NCBI RefSeq assembly: GCF_900089755.1 | Contig: NZ_FLOC01000002.1 | Coordinates: 62,001-126,000, forward strand | Source of the DNA: Marinomonas aquimarina | Lineage (GTDB): Bacteria; Pseudomonadota; Gammaproteobacteria; Pseudomonadales; Marinomonadaceae | Length of the DNA: 64,000 bases | Reading direction: 5' to 3' | Part shown: positions 40,328 to 50,962 of the stretch, piece after piece | Layout of the letters: the number at the start of each line of letters is the position of its first letter | How positions within the stretch are numbered: position 1 is the first letter of the stretch | Made by a program: the position numbers and the translations under genes | Notes under the pieces: generated by a model | What the model saw: only the letters and a program-made list of their open reading frames with translations | Told to the model about the DNA's origin: nothing | Database searches by the model: none

Positions 40328-41851
40328 TTACAACTCACCGAGTGTGTCACTGCTGTAAACCTGGGCCAGCTGATCCCCTTCCCAAGATTCTAATCGTACA
40401 TCAAAGCCCCATAAGCGTTTAAAGTGCTTTACCACCTCAATGGTGTCATCATTTAAAGGTCGACCATGATCCATCGTGTGCTTGAGAATCAAGCTACGAT
40501 CACCGTATAAATTGACTTTTTGTACCTGAATATTAGGCTCACGGTAACTAAGGTTGTATTGCTGCGCTAGGCGCTGACGTAGACCTTGGAAGCCATTGTC
40601 GTTGTGGATTTCTTTGACTTCGATAAAAGACTCTAAGACATCATTTTCGACACCAAAGAAGCGGAAGTCGCGCATGACCTTAGGCGATAAGAACTGCAAA
40701 ATAAAGCTCTCATCTTTAAAGTTACGCATGGCAAAATCCAGCACCTCCAACCAAGGTTTGCCGACCACATCAGGAAACCACTCACGGTCTTCATCGGTTG
40801 GCTCTTCACACATACGCTTAAGATCAGAGTAGATCGCAAAGCCTAAGGCGTAGGGATTGATACCGGAGTAGTAAGGGGTATCAAAACTAGGTTGGAACAC
40901 CACATTGGTATGGGATTGCAAAAACTCTAAAATAAAGCCCTCATCGACTTTACCGCGGTTATACAACTCATTCATGAGTGTGTAATGCCAAAAAGAAGCC
41001 CAGCCTTCGTTCATCACTTGTGTCTGACGCTGCGGGTAGAAATACTGCGCCATCTTGCGCACGATACGAATGATTTCACGCTGCCAAGGTTTTAGCAAAG
41101 GGGCATTTTTTTCCAGAAAATAGAGCAAGTTTTCCTGTGGCTCACTTGGAAAAAGGCGCTCTTTTTTCTTTTCCTCTTCCGAATGCTCCGTGATGGGAAT
41201 GGTGCGCCACAAATCATTAACTTGTTGTTGTAGGATTTGCTCGCGCTCATCCTGACGCGCTTTCTCTTCGGTCATTGAAATTGGCACTGGACGCTTGTAG
41301 CGATCGACACCAAAGTTCATCAAGGCATGGCAAGAGTCGATGGTATTTTCGACTTCTTCGATGCCGTATTTTTCTTCACACTCCAAGATGTATCGCTTAG
41401 CAAACACCAAATAATCAATGATGGCGGTGGCATCGGTCCAAGTACGGAACAGATAATTGCCCTTGAAGAAGGAGTTATGACCGTAACAAGCATGGGCAAT
41501 TACCAAGGCCTGCATCATCATATTGTTTTCTTCCATCAGGTAAGCAATACAAGGAGAAGAGTTGATGACGATTTCATAGGCTAGGCCCATGCGACCACGT
41601 TTGTAGTTCTGCTCAACCTCTAAGAATTGTTTGCCGTAGGACCAATGATGATAACCCAGCGGCATCCCCACCGATGCGTAGGCGTCCATCATTTGCTCTG
41701 AGCTGATCACCTCAATTTGATTAGGGTAAGTATCCAAGCCAAACTCGGCAGCGATTTTTGCAATCTCTTCATCGTACTTTTGAATCAGCTCAAACGTCCA
41801 ATCGGGACCTTGAGAAAGGTAGTCGGACTTCTTACTACTGGTTCGACTCAT
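40328..41851 (-). CDS. SpoVR family protein
   Basis: A 507-residue member of the SpoVR family (YcgB in E. coli), named after a Bacillus sporulation cortex gene but common in non-sporulating bacteria, with stress and stationary-phase links. The family parts seen are [16 protein letters not shown], the [17 protein letters not shown] motif, [13 protein letters not shown] and [17 protein letters not shown]. No activity is established. The ATG at 41851 has AAGGAGG upstream, and the gene overlaps the end of yeaH by 17 bases, so the two are translationally coupled. Last gene of the prkA-yeaH-spoVR operon. Confidence 0.94.
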   Translation of the reverse strand: MSRTSSKKSDYLSQGPDWTFELIQKYDEEIAKIAAEFGLDTYPNQIEVISSEQMMDAYASVGMPLGYHHWSYGKQFLEVEQNYKRGRMGLAYEIVINSSPCIAYLMEENNMMMQALVIAHACYGHNSFFKGNYLFRTWTDATAIIDYLVFAKRYILECEEKYGIEEVENTIDSCHALMNFGVDRYKRPVPISMTEEKARQDEREQILQQQVNDLWRTIPITEHSEEEKKKERLFPSEPQENLLYFLEKNAPLLKPWQREIIRIVRKMAQYFYPQRQTQVMNEGWASFWHYTLMNELYNRGKVDEGFILEFLQSHTNVVFQPSFDTPYYSGINPYALGFAIYSDLKRMCEEPTDEDREWFPDVVGKPWLEVLDFAMRNFKDESFILQFLSPKVMRDFRFFGVENDVLESFIEVKEIHNDNGFQGLRQRLAQQYNLSYREPNIQVQKVNLYGDRSLILKHTMDHGRPLNDDTIEVVKHFKRLWGFDVRLESWEGDQLAQVYSSDTLGEL

Positions 41852-43127
41852 GTGGCCTCCTTTGGAATAAATCTCGGAATACTGGGTAGATATCACCGAC
41901 TTCCACTATGTGGCGCATGGCAAAACTCTTAGGGTGATTGGTCTGCACTTCCTCGTAGGCATGCCACAGACTCTGATGATCACGGGGCGTGATTTCGATG
42001 TAAGTAAAATATTGCACCAGATCGACCAGTTCTTCTTCCATCAGCTTACGACAGATACGTGAGTCGTCGTCCCAGTTGTCACCGTCTGATGCCTGTGCCG
42101 CGTAAATGTTCCATTGATCAGGAGAGTAGCGGTCTTTCACTATTTTCTCCATCAATCGCAGTGCACTAGACACTATCGTACCGCCCGTTTCACGAGAGTA
42201 GAAAAACTCTTCCTCACTCACTTCTTTCGCGCTGGTATGGTGGCGAATAAATACGACGTCGATTTTTTCATAATTCCGGTTTAAGAACAGATACAGCAAA
42301 ATGAAGAAACGTTTGGCCACATTCTTAGTTTCTTGCGTCATTGAACCGGAAACGTCCATGATGCAAAACATTACCGCCTTGCTACTTGGACGTGGTTCTT
42401 TAACGTGATGGTTGTAGCGCAAATCGTAGGTGTCCAAAAAAGGTGTTTTTTCGATTTTTTGCTTCAATAAACTGATTTGTTCATCCAACCAAACTAATTT
42501 TGCTTTTTCCTCAGATGCGGCAGAGCTATCCGCTAAAATCGCATCACGTTCAGCTTCCAACTCCGCCAATTTCTTGCGTGAGCTACTGCTCATCACCATG
42601 CGTCGTGCGTAAGCGTTACGCATGGAACGCACGATATTCAACTTAGAAGGCGTTCCTTCTGAGACGATGCCGGCATGCTTAAGACTGAACTCTTTAATTT
42701 CCTTCAGCTCTTTACGTACCAAATTCGGCAGAGCCAGATCTTCAAAGACGAAGTTTAGGAACTCTTCTTGGGAGATTTGAAAAACGAAATCGTCTTCCCC
42801 TTCCCCTTGGTTGGAGGCATTGCCTTGGCCAGCGCCACCGCCGCCCCCCCCTTCAGGTTTAGGAATACGATCGCCGGTGGAAAACTCCTTATTGCCTGGA
42901 TGCACCACCGACCCCACGCCACCTTTGCCATGGCCAAAGTGGGGTTCATGGATATCGCGTTTAGGGATCGTGATTTGCTCACCACGATCCAAGTCTTGAA
43001 TACTGCGTTTATTGACGGCTTCTTCGACGGCTTTACGAATGTGCTCTCGATAGCGACGCAAAAAACGCTGACGGTTGACGCTACTCTTGTGCTTCCCATT
43101 CAGGCGGCGGTCAATTATGTAAGACAT
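41835..43127 (-). CDS. yeaH: YeaH/YhbH family protein (DUF444), VWA-like
   Basis: A 430-residue protein of the YeaH/YhbH family. The N-terminal segment ([20 protein letters not shown]) is the family start. A Gly-rich low-complexity linker lies at about residues 92-103. The C-terminal half has a von Willebrand A-like domain with the MIDAS motif DVSGSM and the downstream [11 protein letters not shown] segment. In E. coli YeaH is co-expressed with the kinase YeaG under nitrogen and stationary stress; its role is not settled. Gap to prkA is 48 bases. Confidence 0.94.
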   Translation of the reverse strand: MSYIIDRRLNGKHKSSVNRQRFLRRYREHIRKAVEEAVNKRSIQDLDRGEQITIPKRDIHEPHFGHGKGGVGSVVHPGNKEFSTGDRIPKPEGGGGGGAGQGNASNQGEGEDDFVFQISQEEFLNFVFEDLALPNLVRKELKEIKEFSLKHAGIVSEGTPSKLNIVRSMRNAYARRMVMSSSSRKKLAELEAERDAILADSSAASEEKAKLVWLDEQISLLKQKIEKTPFLDTYDLRYNHHVKEPRPSSKAVMFCIMDVSGSMTQETKNVAKRFFILLYLFLNRNYEKIDVVFIRHHTSAKEVSEEEFFYSRETGGTIVSSALRLMEKIVKDRYSPDQWNIYAAQASDGDNWDDDSRICRKLMEEELVDLVQYFTYIEITPRDHQSLWHAYEEVQTNHPKSFAMRHIVEVGDIYPVFRDLFQRRPHESNQ

Positions 43128-43175
43128 GCTCGCACCTCCTCTCTCAAGCTATTTAGGCAACTTCATCACTTCTAC

Positions 43176-45098
43176 CTACTGGGATTTACGCACACGTAGA
43201 TACCATTCAGACAACAAACGCACTTGTTTTTCGGTGTAACCGCGTTCCACCATACGTTTCACAAATTCATTGTGTTTACGTTGATCTTCTTTAGAGGATT
43301 TGGCACTAAAGGAAATAACTGGTAGCAAGTCTTCGGTGTTCGAGAACATCTTACGTTCGATCACCACACGCAGCTTTTCATAACTCAGCCAACTTGGGTT
43401 AGAACCGTTATGGTTGGCTCGAGCACGCAGCACAAAGTTCACTACCTCATTACGGAAGTCTTTCGGATTGCTGATGCCAGCAGGCTTCTCGATTTTCTCT
43501 AGCTCATCGTTAATCGCTGACCGATCAAGAATGTCACCGGTTTCAGGGTCGCGGTACTCTTGGTCTTGGATCCAGAAATCCGCATAGGTGACGTAACGAT
43601 CAAAGATGTTCTGACCATACTCAGAGTAAGACTCTAGGTAAGCGGTCTGAATCTCTTTACCAATAAACTCCACATAGCGTGGTGCAATGAACTCTTTCAG
43701 TGCTCGCAAGTAACGATCATGGCGCTCTTGATCAAACTGCTCTTGCTCTATCTGTTGCTCAAGCACGTACATCAAGTGCACGGGGTTGGCCGCCACTTCG
43801 GTAGGATCAAAGTTAAACACACGGGATAGGATTTTGAAGGCAAAGCGCGTCGATAAGCCATCCATCCCTTCGTTCACGCCGGCGGCGTCTTTGTATTCTT
43901 GCAATGACTTCGCCTTTGGATCGATGTCTTTTAATGATTCACCATCGTAAATACGCATTTTCGAGAAGATACTGGAGTTTTCAGGCTCTTTGATGCGCGA
44001 CAGGACTGAGAATTGTGCCATCATTTTCAAGGTGTCTGGCGCACATGGGGCATGATTTAGAGAGGAGTTTTCCAGCAGTTTTTGATAGATGCTCATCTCC
44101 TCGGTCACACGCAGACAGTACGGCACTTTAACGGTATAAACGCGGTCAATAAAGGCTTCATTGGTTTTGTTGTTTTTGAAGGACTGCCACTCAGATTCGT
44201 TTGAGTGGGCTAAGATAATGCCATCAAAAGGAATGCCACCAAGTCCCTCAGTACCGTTGTAGTTACCTTCTTGGGTCGCGGTTAACAATGGGTGCAGCAC
44301 TTTAATGGGTGCTTTGAACATCTCCACAAATTCCATCAGACCTCGGTTACCACGACATAGCCCACCGGAGTAGCTATAGGCATCAGCATCATTCTGCTCA
44401 AAGAATTCCAACTTACGAATGTCCACCTTACCGACGAGTGCGGAAATATCTTGGTTGTTCTCATCCCCAGGTTCCGTTTTAGAAATAGCAATTTGCTTAA
44501 TCGCCGATGGGTACACCTTCACCACTCGAAACTGCTGGATATCACCATTGAACTCTTTGAGGCGCTTAGCGGCCCAAGGTGACATGACGCTTTTTAAGTA
44601 TCGTTTGGGAATGCCGTACTCTTCGGCCAGAATGTCGCCATCTTCGTTTACATCAAACAGCGACAGCGGTGATTCAAATACCGGCGACCCTTTGATGGCG
44701 TAGAACGGCACCGTTTGCATCAACTCTTTCAGTTTTTCCGCTAACGAAGACTTACCACCTCCCACAGGACCAAGTAAGTACAGCACCTGTTTGGACTCTT
44801 CCAACCCTTGGGCAGCGTGGGTCAGAAACGAGACGATTCTTTCTATCGAGTCTTCCATGCCATAGAAATGCTCAAACGTTGGATAACGCTTGATGACTTT
44901 ATTGGAAAAAATACGGCTGCTACGCGAATCTTTAGAGGTATCAATCACCTCCGGTTCCCCAATCGCCATCAACAGGCGTTCAGGCGCTGACGCAAAAGCA
45001 GATGGGTCTTTCTTACAAAGGCTTAGGTACTCGTCGAGTGACATTTCTTCTTCTTTTTGAGCATCATAACGAGATTGAACATGATCAAAAATACTCAT
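43176..45098 (-). CDS. yeaG: PrkA/YeaG family serine protein kinase
   Basis: A 640-residue protein of the PrkA family, matching the usual length. The N-terminal AAA-like domain (about 60-410) has Walker A LLGPVGGGKSSLAEKLK near residues 108-124 and a sensor-like ILAHSNESEW segment; the C-terminal PrkA kinase-like domain follows. Known for E. coli YeaG: stress-linked kinase needed in nitrogen starvation. AGGGGATA lies before the ATG at 45098. First gene of the operon, divergent from the fusion gene at 45649. Confidence 0.95.
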   Translation of the reverse strand: MSIFDHVQSRYDAQKEEEMSLDEYLSLCKKDPSAFASAPERLLMAIGEPEVIDTSKDSRSSRIFSNKVIKRYPTFEHFYGMEDSIERIVSFLTHAAQGLEESKQVLYLLGPVGGGKSSLAEKLKELMQTVPFYAIKGSPVFESPLSLFDVNEDGDILAEEYGIPKRYLKSVMSPWAAKRLKEFNGDIQQFRVVKVYPSAIKQIAISKTEPGDENNQDISALVGKVDIRKLEFFEQNDADAYSYSGGLCRGNRGLMEFVEMFKAPIKVLHPLLTATQEGNYNGTEGLGGIPFDGIILAHSNESEWQSFKNNKTNEAFIDRVYTVKVPYCLRVTEEMSIYQKLLENSSLNHAPCAPDTLKMMAQFSVLSRIKEPENSSIFSKMRIYDGESLKDIDPKAKSLQEYKDAAGVNEGMDGLSTRFAFKILSRVFNFDPTEVAANPVHLMYVLEQQIEQEQFDQERHDRYLRALKEFIAPRYVEFIGKEIQTAYLESYSEYGQNIFDRYVTYADFWIQDQEYRDPETGDILDRSAINDELEKIEKPAGISNPKDFRNEVVNFVLRARANHNGSNPSWLSYEKLRVVIERKMFSNTEDLLPVISFSAKSSKEDQRKHNEFVKRMVERGYTEKQVRLLSEWYLRVRKSQ

Positions 45099-45648
45099 CG
45101 CGGTATCCCCTTATATACAGTCTATGGGCACGCACAAGTCGCAACGTCTACCCAGGAAGTCAACCAAACGTCTTGGTTAAAAGCAGTTAAAAGTCTCGGA
45201 AGATAATTAAGGTTTAGCATAGTCTGGCGACTACTCAAGTAAGAAAGGGGAGGATTTACAAAAATAAATCTTCGGTAAAACAAAGTGATAAAAATTTAAC
45301 TCGCTGATAATTAAGCGATTCAAATGTAGTTTTTTGAAATAAGGATTTAATCGGTAAGGTCATGCCTAAAGGATCAAGAAAACAAAGCACAACATGGGGT
45401 AAATTCACTTAATCCACCCGCTCAGCCCTTCCCTAGCATGGGAAATTTGTAGTAATTTAACTAAATAATTTGGGCTAATAGACCGAATCAAAGCGCCTAC
45501 TGCACGATATATAGGAATATATTTTGCATTCATTTATAGACAGTTTTGCTCTCAACCCGTGGCGCCTTTCACTCGCACTGTCACAATTGTGCGGCAATAT
45601 GGTTGTCAGCAACTTTCAATGCCAACATCTCGTCATCAAGGTGGTTTA
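45099..45648. promoter_or_regulatory. 550-base divergent intergenic region of yeaG operon and fusion gene
   Basis: No gene seen on either strand. The sequence is AT-rich and must hold promoters for both directions. An inverted repeat TTCCC-N6-GGGAA (45429-45444) may be an operator. A -10-like ATATATT run occurs near 45508-45533. I could not place a sigma-54 promoter with confidence. The plus-strand frame is open from 45559 but the ribosome site AAGGTGG supports the start at 45649. Confidence 0.5.
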
Positions 45649-48270
45649 ATGGATTTATCGAGCTATGTGAGTGCCCTTCCTTTCTTGGAAAATGCCTCAA
45701 AACACGTCATTCAAACCCTTAATGAGCTTGCCCAGATCAAGGAACTCAGTGCTGGCGACATGCTGGCACAGCAATTTGAAGTTGGTCACTCTCTGTACTT
45801 TTTACTTTCCGGTGAGATCTCGATTTCGATCCCGTTACAAGAGTCTGGCAAGTCGTATCATGTAGGGCTGATCAATCGCCCATACGCCCCCATTGGTTGG
45901 TCCGCTTTTCGTCAGCCATCCCGCTACGCCACCAGCTTTCAAGCGACCCAGAACACGCAATTAATTAGTTGGCCCATTACCGAATTACAAAAAATTCTTG
46001 ATGAAGAATTAGCCCTCGCCGAGCATTTCCTTGCCTTTGTTTATCGCGAGTCGCTGCCGGTCCTCACTGGGATTCAAAACCAAACACGCCCCTTCTTCGC
46101 CAACGAATCCTTAGCGTTTGAAGAAACAAGACCACTGCTCAATCCTGAACTACAAAAGCAGTCGATTAAGCAATCGGTTGCACTGTTATCGAACACGGCG
46201 TTTTGTGAAACGTTCACACAGAACGAAATCCATGGCATGGCGAAAGCGGCACACGTTATCCTATCTCATCAAGGGGATATTTTATCGCAGCAAGATCAAC
46301 CCGAAGATGGCTTGTATTTCTTGGTGCAAGGCAAAGCCGTGGTCAGTTACCAAACTGAGGCCGGCGAAGTCATCACCACACGCACCATTTCTCGCCCTGG
46401 TACCGTGTTAGCGTGGTGCACCAATGGCACACCGCAACGAAACCGCGCCACCATTATTAGCTCACGGGATTCCACCGTGCTGTTTATTGCCCGTGATGAC
46501 TTGTTAGCCTTGTTTGAAGAGCAGCCCAAGTTTGCCATTAAGTACTGGTACCGTTTGATCTGGCTAGTGGGCACTCATCTAGTCTCCGCTCGCATGCGCT
46601 ACCTGTCTCAGATCGCCAGCGATGAAGCGCTAGCGGTGCACGGTATGATTGAACAGAACGCGGCTATTCTACCGGTCAGCTCACCTTTATATAAAGTGGG
46701 TTCCTTGCTGAAAAACGCCGTCACGACAGATGAAGCCTTCGGTGTTCTATACCGCTGCCTGCATTACGGTACACGTATTGAGCGCACCATCGCCGGTATG
46801 AGCTTGGACATCCTTAAAGACCTACAACGGGAAAATGCGTTTTACCGTAAACTGGCGCAAATTTACGACACCGTAAATGCCCTGCCAGCGGAACTGAACG
46901 CCACCGATGTACGCCGTTTTGCCACGGAGCAATTCACCCAAGCGTTTAAGCAAGTCCCTTACATCATCAAAGGCATGGAGAACCTGCCGAAGAAGCAAGG
47001 GTGTGTGTTTATATACAACCACCTATTAGGCTCGGCAAGCAACCAGCTAGCCAATGGCTTCCGCTATTCGCTAGATGCGCAGTTTATTAGCTCCATGATC
47101 ATCTACAAACAATACGGTATTGCCGCCCAGCGTGTGGTCCGTCGCAGTAAAGAGTTTGAGTTTTGGCGCGACGCATATTACGAGCGCTTTGGTAATATTT
47201 TCGTCGACAGTTGGAATGCCCTCACCACAGGCACTGAAGTCCACGACAAATTCTTAGCCGATGGCCAGGCCACCTTGCAAGCGGATATACCGTTGCTGAT
47301 ATCCCCTGAAGGCAAAAGCTTTGCCACCAGCGATTCCCCTGGCGAGCTCTTACCCTATGTCTTTGAACTGGCTGGCTCTCTACAAGATCAAGAAGAGCCC
47401 TGGATTGTCCCCATTGCGGTGGCCAACTTTGATAAACGCGCCGATCACAACATTTACACGGCGGTGATCAAACCGGCGTTTCGTCTGTCAGATCGCGTCG
47501 ACATTAATGACCCAGACGCTGTAGCAAGCTTCCTTAAAGCGTACCAAGAGGAATTCCGCCAAGCCGTGAAAGAAGCCGAAGACTTGGCCCAAGAAATCAA
47601 AAAGCACCCGGTACTGAGTCGACGTCAAGGCTGCATCTCTAACGTGCGCAGCGTGAATCAGATCGACGTGGAATTCGAATCCGATGTCCGAGAGCTCGAG
47701 TTCCGCCAAGCTCATCGCCGCTTTGACGAGCGCCCGGTGGCCTTTTACGGCAGCTCGACGATCAAAAACTGGGCCGATTATGAGGCCCCCTTCGACAGTA
47801 AACAAACCGTTAATCTTGGCTTTAATAGCGCCACCATTGACGCTTGTGTGTACTACTTTGAACGCATTGTACTGCCGTACAACCCTCGCTCATTGGTACT
47901 CTATGCGGGTGATAATGACATCGGCAATAAGCACAGCAGTAACAAGGTGATTGATCGCTACGTCAGCTTGCTCGAGAAGGTTGATCGCCATTTACCGGGG
48001 ATTCCTGTGACCATTTTGGGGGTGAAACTCAGCCCGACTCGCCAGAGCATGCGCGCAACAGTGGCTAGCACCAATAAGATGCTGCAGCAACTTGCCCGCA
48101 CACGCCCGAATACTGTCTTTATTGATAGCAACGACATCCTGTGTGACACGCAAGGTAATATTGACGAAAGCCTGTTTGCCAGCGACCGCTTACATCTCAA
48201 TGCCAAGGGCTATCAAAAGATGGGACAAGCCTTGTCTCAATTTAGCGATCATATTTATACCCCGCGCTAA
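45649..48270 (+). CDS. Fusion: two cNMP-binding-like domains, PlsC-like acyltransferase, SGNH hydrolase
   Basis: An 873-residue multidomain protein. Residues about 20-120 and 175-295 look like cyclic-nucleotide-binding domains (GHSLYFLLSGEISIS; DGLYFLVQGKAVVSYQTEAG). About 430-625 resemble a PlsC-type acyltransferase (IIKGMENLPK, CVFIYNHLLGS at 452-462, ISPEGKSF at 551-558); the usual H-x4-D Asp is Ala463, so activity is in doubt. About 695-870 form an SGNH/GDSL hydrolase with block I FYGSST (Ser703), GDND at 754-757 and SDRLHLN (Asp846, His849), a complete-looking triad. No membrane segment or signal peptide is seen. The ATG at 45649 has AAGGTGG upstream. Divergent from the yeaG operon. Inferred: a nucleotide-controlled lipid-acting enzyme. 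Confidence 0.85.
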   Translation: MDLSSYVSALPFLENASKHVIQTLNELAQIKELSAGDMLAQQFEVGHSLYFLLSGEISISIPLQESGKSYHVGLINRPYAPIGWSAFRQPSRYATSFQATQNTQLISWPITELQKILDEELALAEHFLAFVYRESLPVLTGIQNQTRPFFANESLAFEETRPLLNPELQKQSIKQSVALLSNTAFCETFTQNEIHGMAKAAHVILSHQGDILSQQDQPEDGLYFLVQGKAVVSYQTEAGEVITTRTISRPGTVLAWCTNGTPQRNRATIISSRDSTVLFIARDDLLALFEEQPKFAIKYWYRLIWLVGTHLVSARMRYLSQIASDEALAVHGMIEQNAAILPVSSPLYKVGSLLKNAVTTDEAFGVLYRCLHYGTRIERTIAGMSLDILKDLQRENAFYRKLAQIYDTVNALPAELNATDVRRFATEQFTQAFKQVPYIIKGMENLPKKQGCVFIYNHLLGSASNQLANGFRYSLDAQFISSMIIYKQYGIAAQRVVRRSKEFEFWRDAYYERFGNIFVDSWNALTTGTEVHDKFLADGQATLQADIPLLISPEGKSFATSDSPGELLPYVFELAGSLQDQEEPWIVPIAVANFDKRADHNIYTAVIKPAFRLSDRVDINDPDAVASFLKAYQEEFRQAVKEAEDLAQEIKKHPVLSRRQGCISNVRSVNQIDVEFESDVRELEFRQAHRRFDERPVAFYGSSTIKNWADYEAPFDSKQTVNLGFNSATIDACVYYFERIVLPYNPRSLVLYAGDNDIGNKHSSNKVIDRYVSLLEKVDRHLPGIPVTILGVKLSPTRQSMRATVASTNKMLQQLARTRPNTVFIDSNDILCDTQGNIDESLFASDRLHLNAKGYQKMGQALSQFSDHIYTPR

Positions 48271-48288
48271 CCCACAGTCGAACGCACG

Positions 48289-48323
48289 AAAAAGGCTCAT
48301 TGGTCATCCAATGAGCCTTTTTT
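48289..48323. terminator. Bidirectional intrinsic terminator after the fusion gene
   Basis: Thirteen-base arms (AAAGGCTCATTGG / CCAATGAGCCTTT), loop TCAT, flanking A- and T-runs; shared with the converging PAS-GGDEF-EAL gene. Confidence 0.9.
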
Positions 48324-48346
48324 CATAAACCGTGGCGTGAGTGTGA

Positions 48347-50962
48347 TTAGGCTTGCAACTGCAGCGGACGCAGATAGTCGCTTTCGATGTCTTGGGCACA
48401 CTGGGGACGGGAAAAAAAGTAACCCTGCAGGTATTTACAGCCAAAAGCCTGTAACAAATCCCACTGATCTTGGGTTTCTACCCCCTCGGCAACCACATCC
48501 ATCGACAGACTGGATGCCAGCGCAATAATGGCCTTTGCCACATCGCGATCGTAAACATCATAGGTGATGCCATCAATAAAACTGCGATCGATCTTAAGCG
48601 TGTGGGCATTGAGTTTTTTCAAATAACCCAAGGAAGTATAGCCAGAACCAAAATCATCGACCGAGGCTTTGACACCCCATTCTCGTAGCTTGTTTAACAC
48701 CACAGTGGCTTGATCTGGGTCCGCCATGATGGCGGTTTCAGTCAGCTCAATTTCCAAACACTCTGATAAGTAAGGGTATTGATCCAAGAAAGAACGGAAC
48801 ACATCTAGTAGCCCTAAGCGTGTTACGTGGGCGGCCGAGATGTTCACCGAGACCTCAAGGATCGGCAGACCACTCTGGTGCCACTGAGTTAGCTGAGACA
48901 CCACAGCGTTTAATACCCATCGGTCCAATTCAATGATTAAGTTGGACTCTTCAGCAATGCCAATAAAACGGTCTGGATAGACGAGGCCAAGACGTGGGTG
49001 ATTCCAGCGAACTAATGCTTCGAAGGCGTATACTTTGCCGGTCTGGGCTTCGACCTTGGGTTGGAAGTGGAGTACTAACTCATCTTTTAAAATGGCTTCA
49101 CGCAGCTCAGACTCCATTTGCACTCGCTCTGGCGTGGAACCTTTCAAGAAATCACGCTGCCAAAAGACATAACAGCCCTTACCGGATTTCTTCGCCTCAT
49201 AAAGAGATATATCAGCATAGCGCATGGCCGTTACTCGATCTTGGGCGTCTTGCGGTAGATTGACCACACCGATACTGGCACCAATATAGACCTGGGTATC
49301 AAATACCGTAAACACCTCAGATAACTGAGCAATCAAATGCTCCGCCACCTGCTCTTGCTGTGCTCGAGTGAGTTGCCCAGTGAGCAGCATCACGAATTCA
49401 TCACCACCTTGACGCGCGACCAAGGTAGCATTGGGCACCGCCGACATAAGTCGTTGCCCCACTAGGTACAACAGTTGGTCCCCAGCATGGTGCCCAAGAG
49501 AGTCATTAACAAACTTAAAGCGATCCAAGTCGAGGTAGAACAGGGTCATAGGGTGACTGGCAAGGTTCGCGGCTGACAACTTCTGACTTAAAAACTGTTC
49601 AAACTGAAAACGATTCGGTAATGCCGTTTGCGCATCAAAATAGGCCATATGATGGAGCTGTTCTTGAGCATTTTTTGACTCGGTAATATCGTTAAAAATG
49701 GCAATAAAGTTGACCACTTTGCCCTGGTTATCACGCAACGCTTCTAAGGATAACCAGATGGTTTTATCGACCAGCTCAGGGCAAGTAAAATACACCTCAC
49801 CAGCCCAATGATTGGTTTCAATTACGGTCCGCCAAATATCATTAATCGGCATCTCATGGGTCCATGCGGTCGCCAATCGCTCAGCGATACGCGACGAGAA
49901 CTCCTGAGCAGATAACTTAAAAATACCGCAAGCCACTTCATTGAAATCTAGAATGTCCCGGTCACGCCCCATCAACACATTGCCCTGCATCGAGGACTGA
50001 AAAAAGTGCGAGGATATTTTCACCAGATGTTCAGAGGTACGCAAATCAGAAATGTCCTGCAGCACACCTTGAATGATGTCGCCTTGCCCGCGACTCCCTA
50101 CTTTTAGCCGACCACGCAGAATGACGTAACAATCACGCCCCTCTAGATCAAACTGCAACTCTGCTTGAATGGTCTGGCCATAGACCTGACAGTGGCGAAA
50201 TTGTTTAGCAAGATCGCGCCCGTGCTCATCCTCTAGTAACGCCAAAAACGCATCTAATGTGAGGGATTTATGACTCTCTGACAAACCAAACAGTTCCAGC
50301 ACATCATTTGTAAAGACAAAGGTTTGCTGGCTGCAGTCAAACGTCCACTCCCCTATCTTTGCTAACTCATGGGCATGTTTTAATTCTTGTTGAAACTCAA
50401 CAATCTGACGTTCAGCCTGCTTTTTCTCCGTCACGTCCGCTAAGGTCCACAACCGCCCCACCATCTCGCCAGCGCGTATTATGGGCTGTACATTGTAGTA
50501 CAGCCAGCGACTGTCTTTGAGCAACAGCTCCCCCGTAAACGCAGCATGGTTGTCATGACTGTGACGTAAGAAACTGAGGAAGTTTTCGGGGGTTTCTAGC
50601 TGGCTCGATAAGTTTTGTAGAAAATCGGGCATGGTCATTTCACCGCCAAAGCGATTCGGTATCGACATCAGCTCGCCCAGCACAGCGTTGTAGCGCACAC
50701 TCTCTTTACGAAAATCGACGATCAACATGGCCTCAGAAGACGCTTCAAAGGTGATCTCAAACAGCTCTTGATGTTCCACCGCCGCATCCTCTCGCTCCAA
50801 CATGGCATCTGAGGCCAGATCAATGGAGCGCTCCAGCAAGGTGATTTCATTTTCTTGCTGTTGAAATAACAGATCCAGCTCCGAAGCCAATGTCCGCAGT
50901 TTGTCGGTTCTGGTGTCATCTGGAAAATGCAGGTCTAGTAACTGTTTGATCTTTTGATGCAT
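48347..50962 (-). CDS. PAS-GGDEF-EAL protein
   Basis: An 871-residue soluble cyclic-di-GMP enzyme without membrane segments. A short coiled coil (about 25-65) precedes three PAS-like domains (about 65-180, 195-310, 320-435). The GGDEF domain (about 440-600) keeps LDLDRFKFVNDSLGHHAGD and GGDEF but has no RxxD I-site upstream. The EAL domain (about 610-865) keeps EALVRW, the LTETAIM and SVDDFGSGYTSLGYL segments, LKIDRSFI and GVETQDQ, so phosphodiesterase activity is likely; cyclase activity is also possible. The ATG at 50962 lies in a 345-base gap shared with dapA. Confidence 0.94.
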   Translation of the reverse strand: MHQKIKQLLDLHFPDDTRTDKLRTLASELDLLFQQQENEITLLERSIDLASDAMLEREDAAVEHQELFEITFEASSEAMLIVDFRKESVRYNAVLGELMSIPNRFGGEMTMPDFLQNLSSQLETPENFLSFLRHSHDNHAAFTGELLLKDSRWLYYNVQPIIRAGEMVGRLWTLADVTEKKQAERQIVEFQQELKHAHELAKIGEWTFDCSQQTFVFTNDVLELFGLSESHKSLTLDAFLALLEDEHGRDLAKQFRHCQVYGQTIQAELQFDLEGRDCYVILRGRLKVGSRGQGDIIQGVLQDISDLRTSEHLVKISSHFFQSSMQGNVLMGRDRDILDFNEVACGIFKLSAQEFSSRIAERLATAWTHEMPINDIWRTVIETNHWAGEVYFTCPELVDKTIWLSLEALRDNQGKVVNFIAIFNDITESKNAQEQLHHMAYFDAQTALPNRFQFEQFLSQKLSAANLASHPMTLFYLDLDRFKFVNDSLGHHAGDQLLYLVGQRLMSAVPNATLVARQGGDEFVMLLTGQLTRAQQEQVAEHLIAQLSEVFTVFDTQVYIGASIGVVNLPQDAQDRVTAMRYADISLYEAKKSGKGCYVFWQRDFLKGSTPERVQMESELREAILKDELVLHFQPKVEAQTGKVYAFEALVRWNHPRLGLVYPDRFIGIAEESNLIIELDRWVLNAVVSQLTQWHQSGLPILEVSVNISAAHVTRLGLLDVFRSFLDQYPYLSECLEIELTETAIMADPDQATVVLNKLREWGVKASVDDFGSGYTSLGYLKKLNAHTLKIDRSFIDGITYDVYDRDVAKAIIALASSLSMDVVAEGVETQDQWDLLQAFGCKYLQGYFFSRPQCAQDIESDYLRPLQLQA

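Noticed and set aside
45559..45648. Upstream extension of the fusion protein by 30 residues
   Set aside because: The frame is open, but there is no ribosome site for the earlier start, and AAGGTGG lies just before the ATG at 45649.
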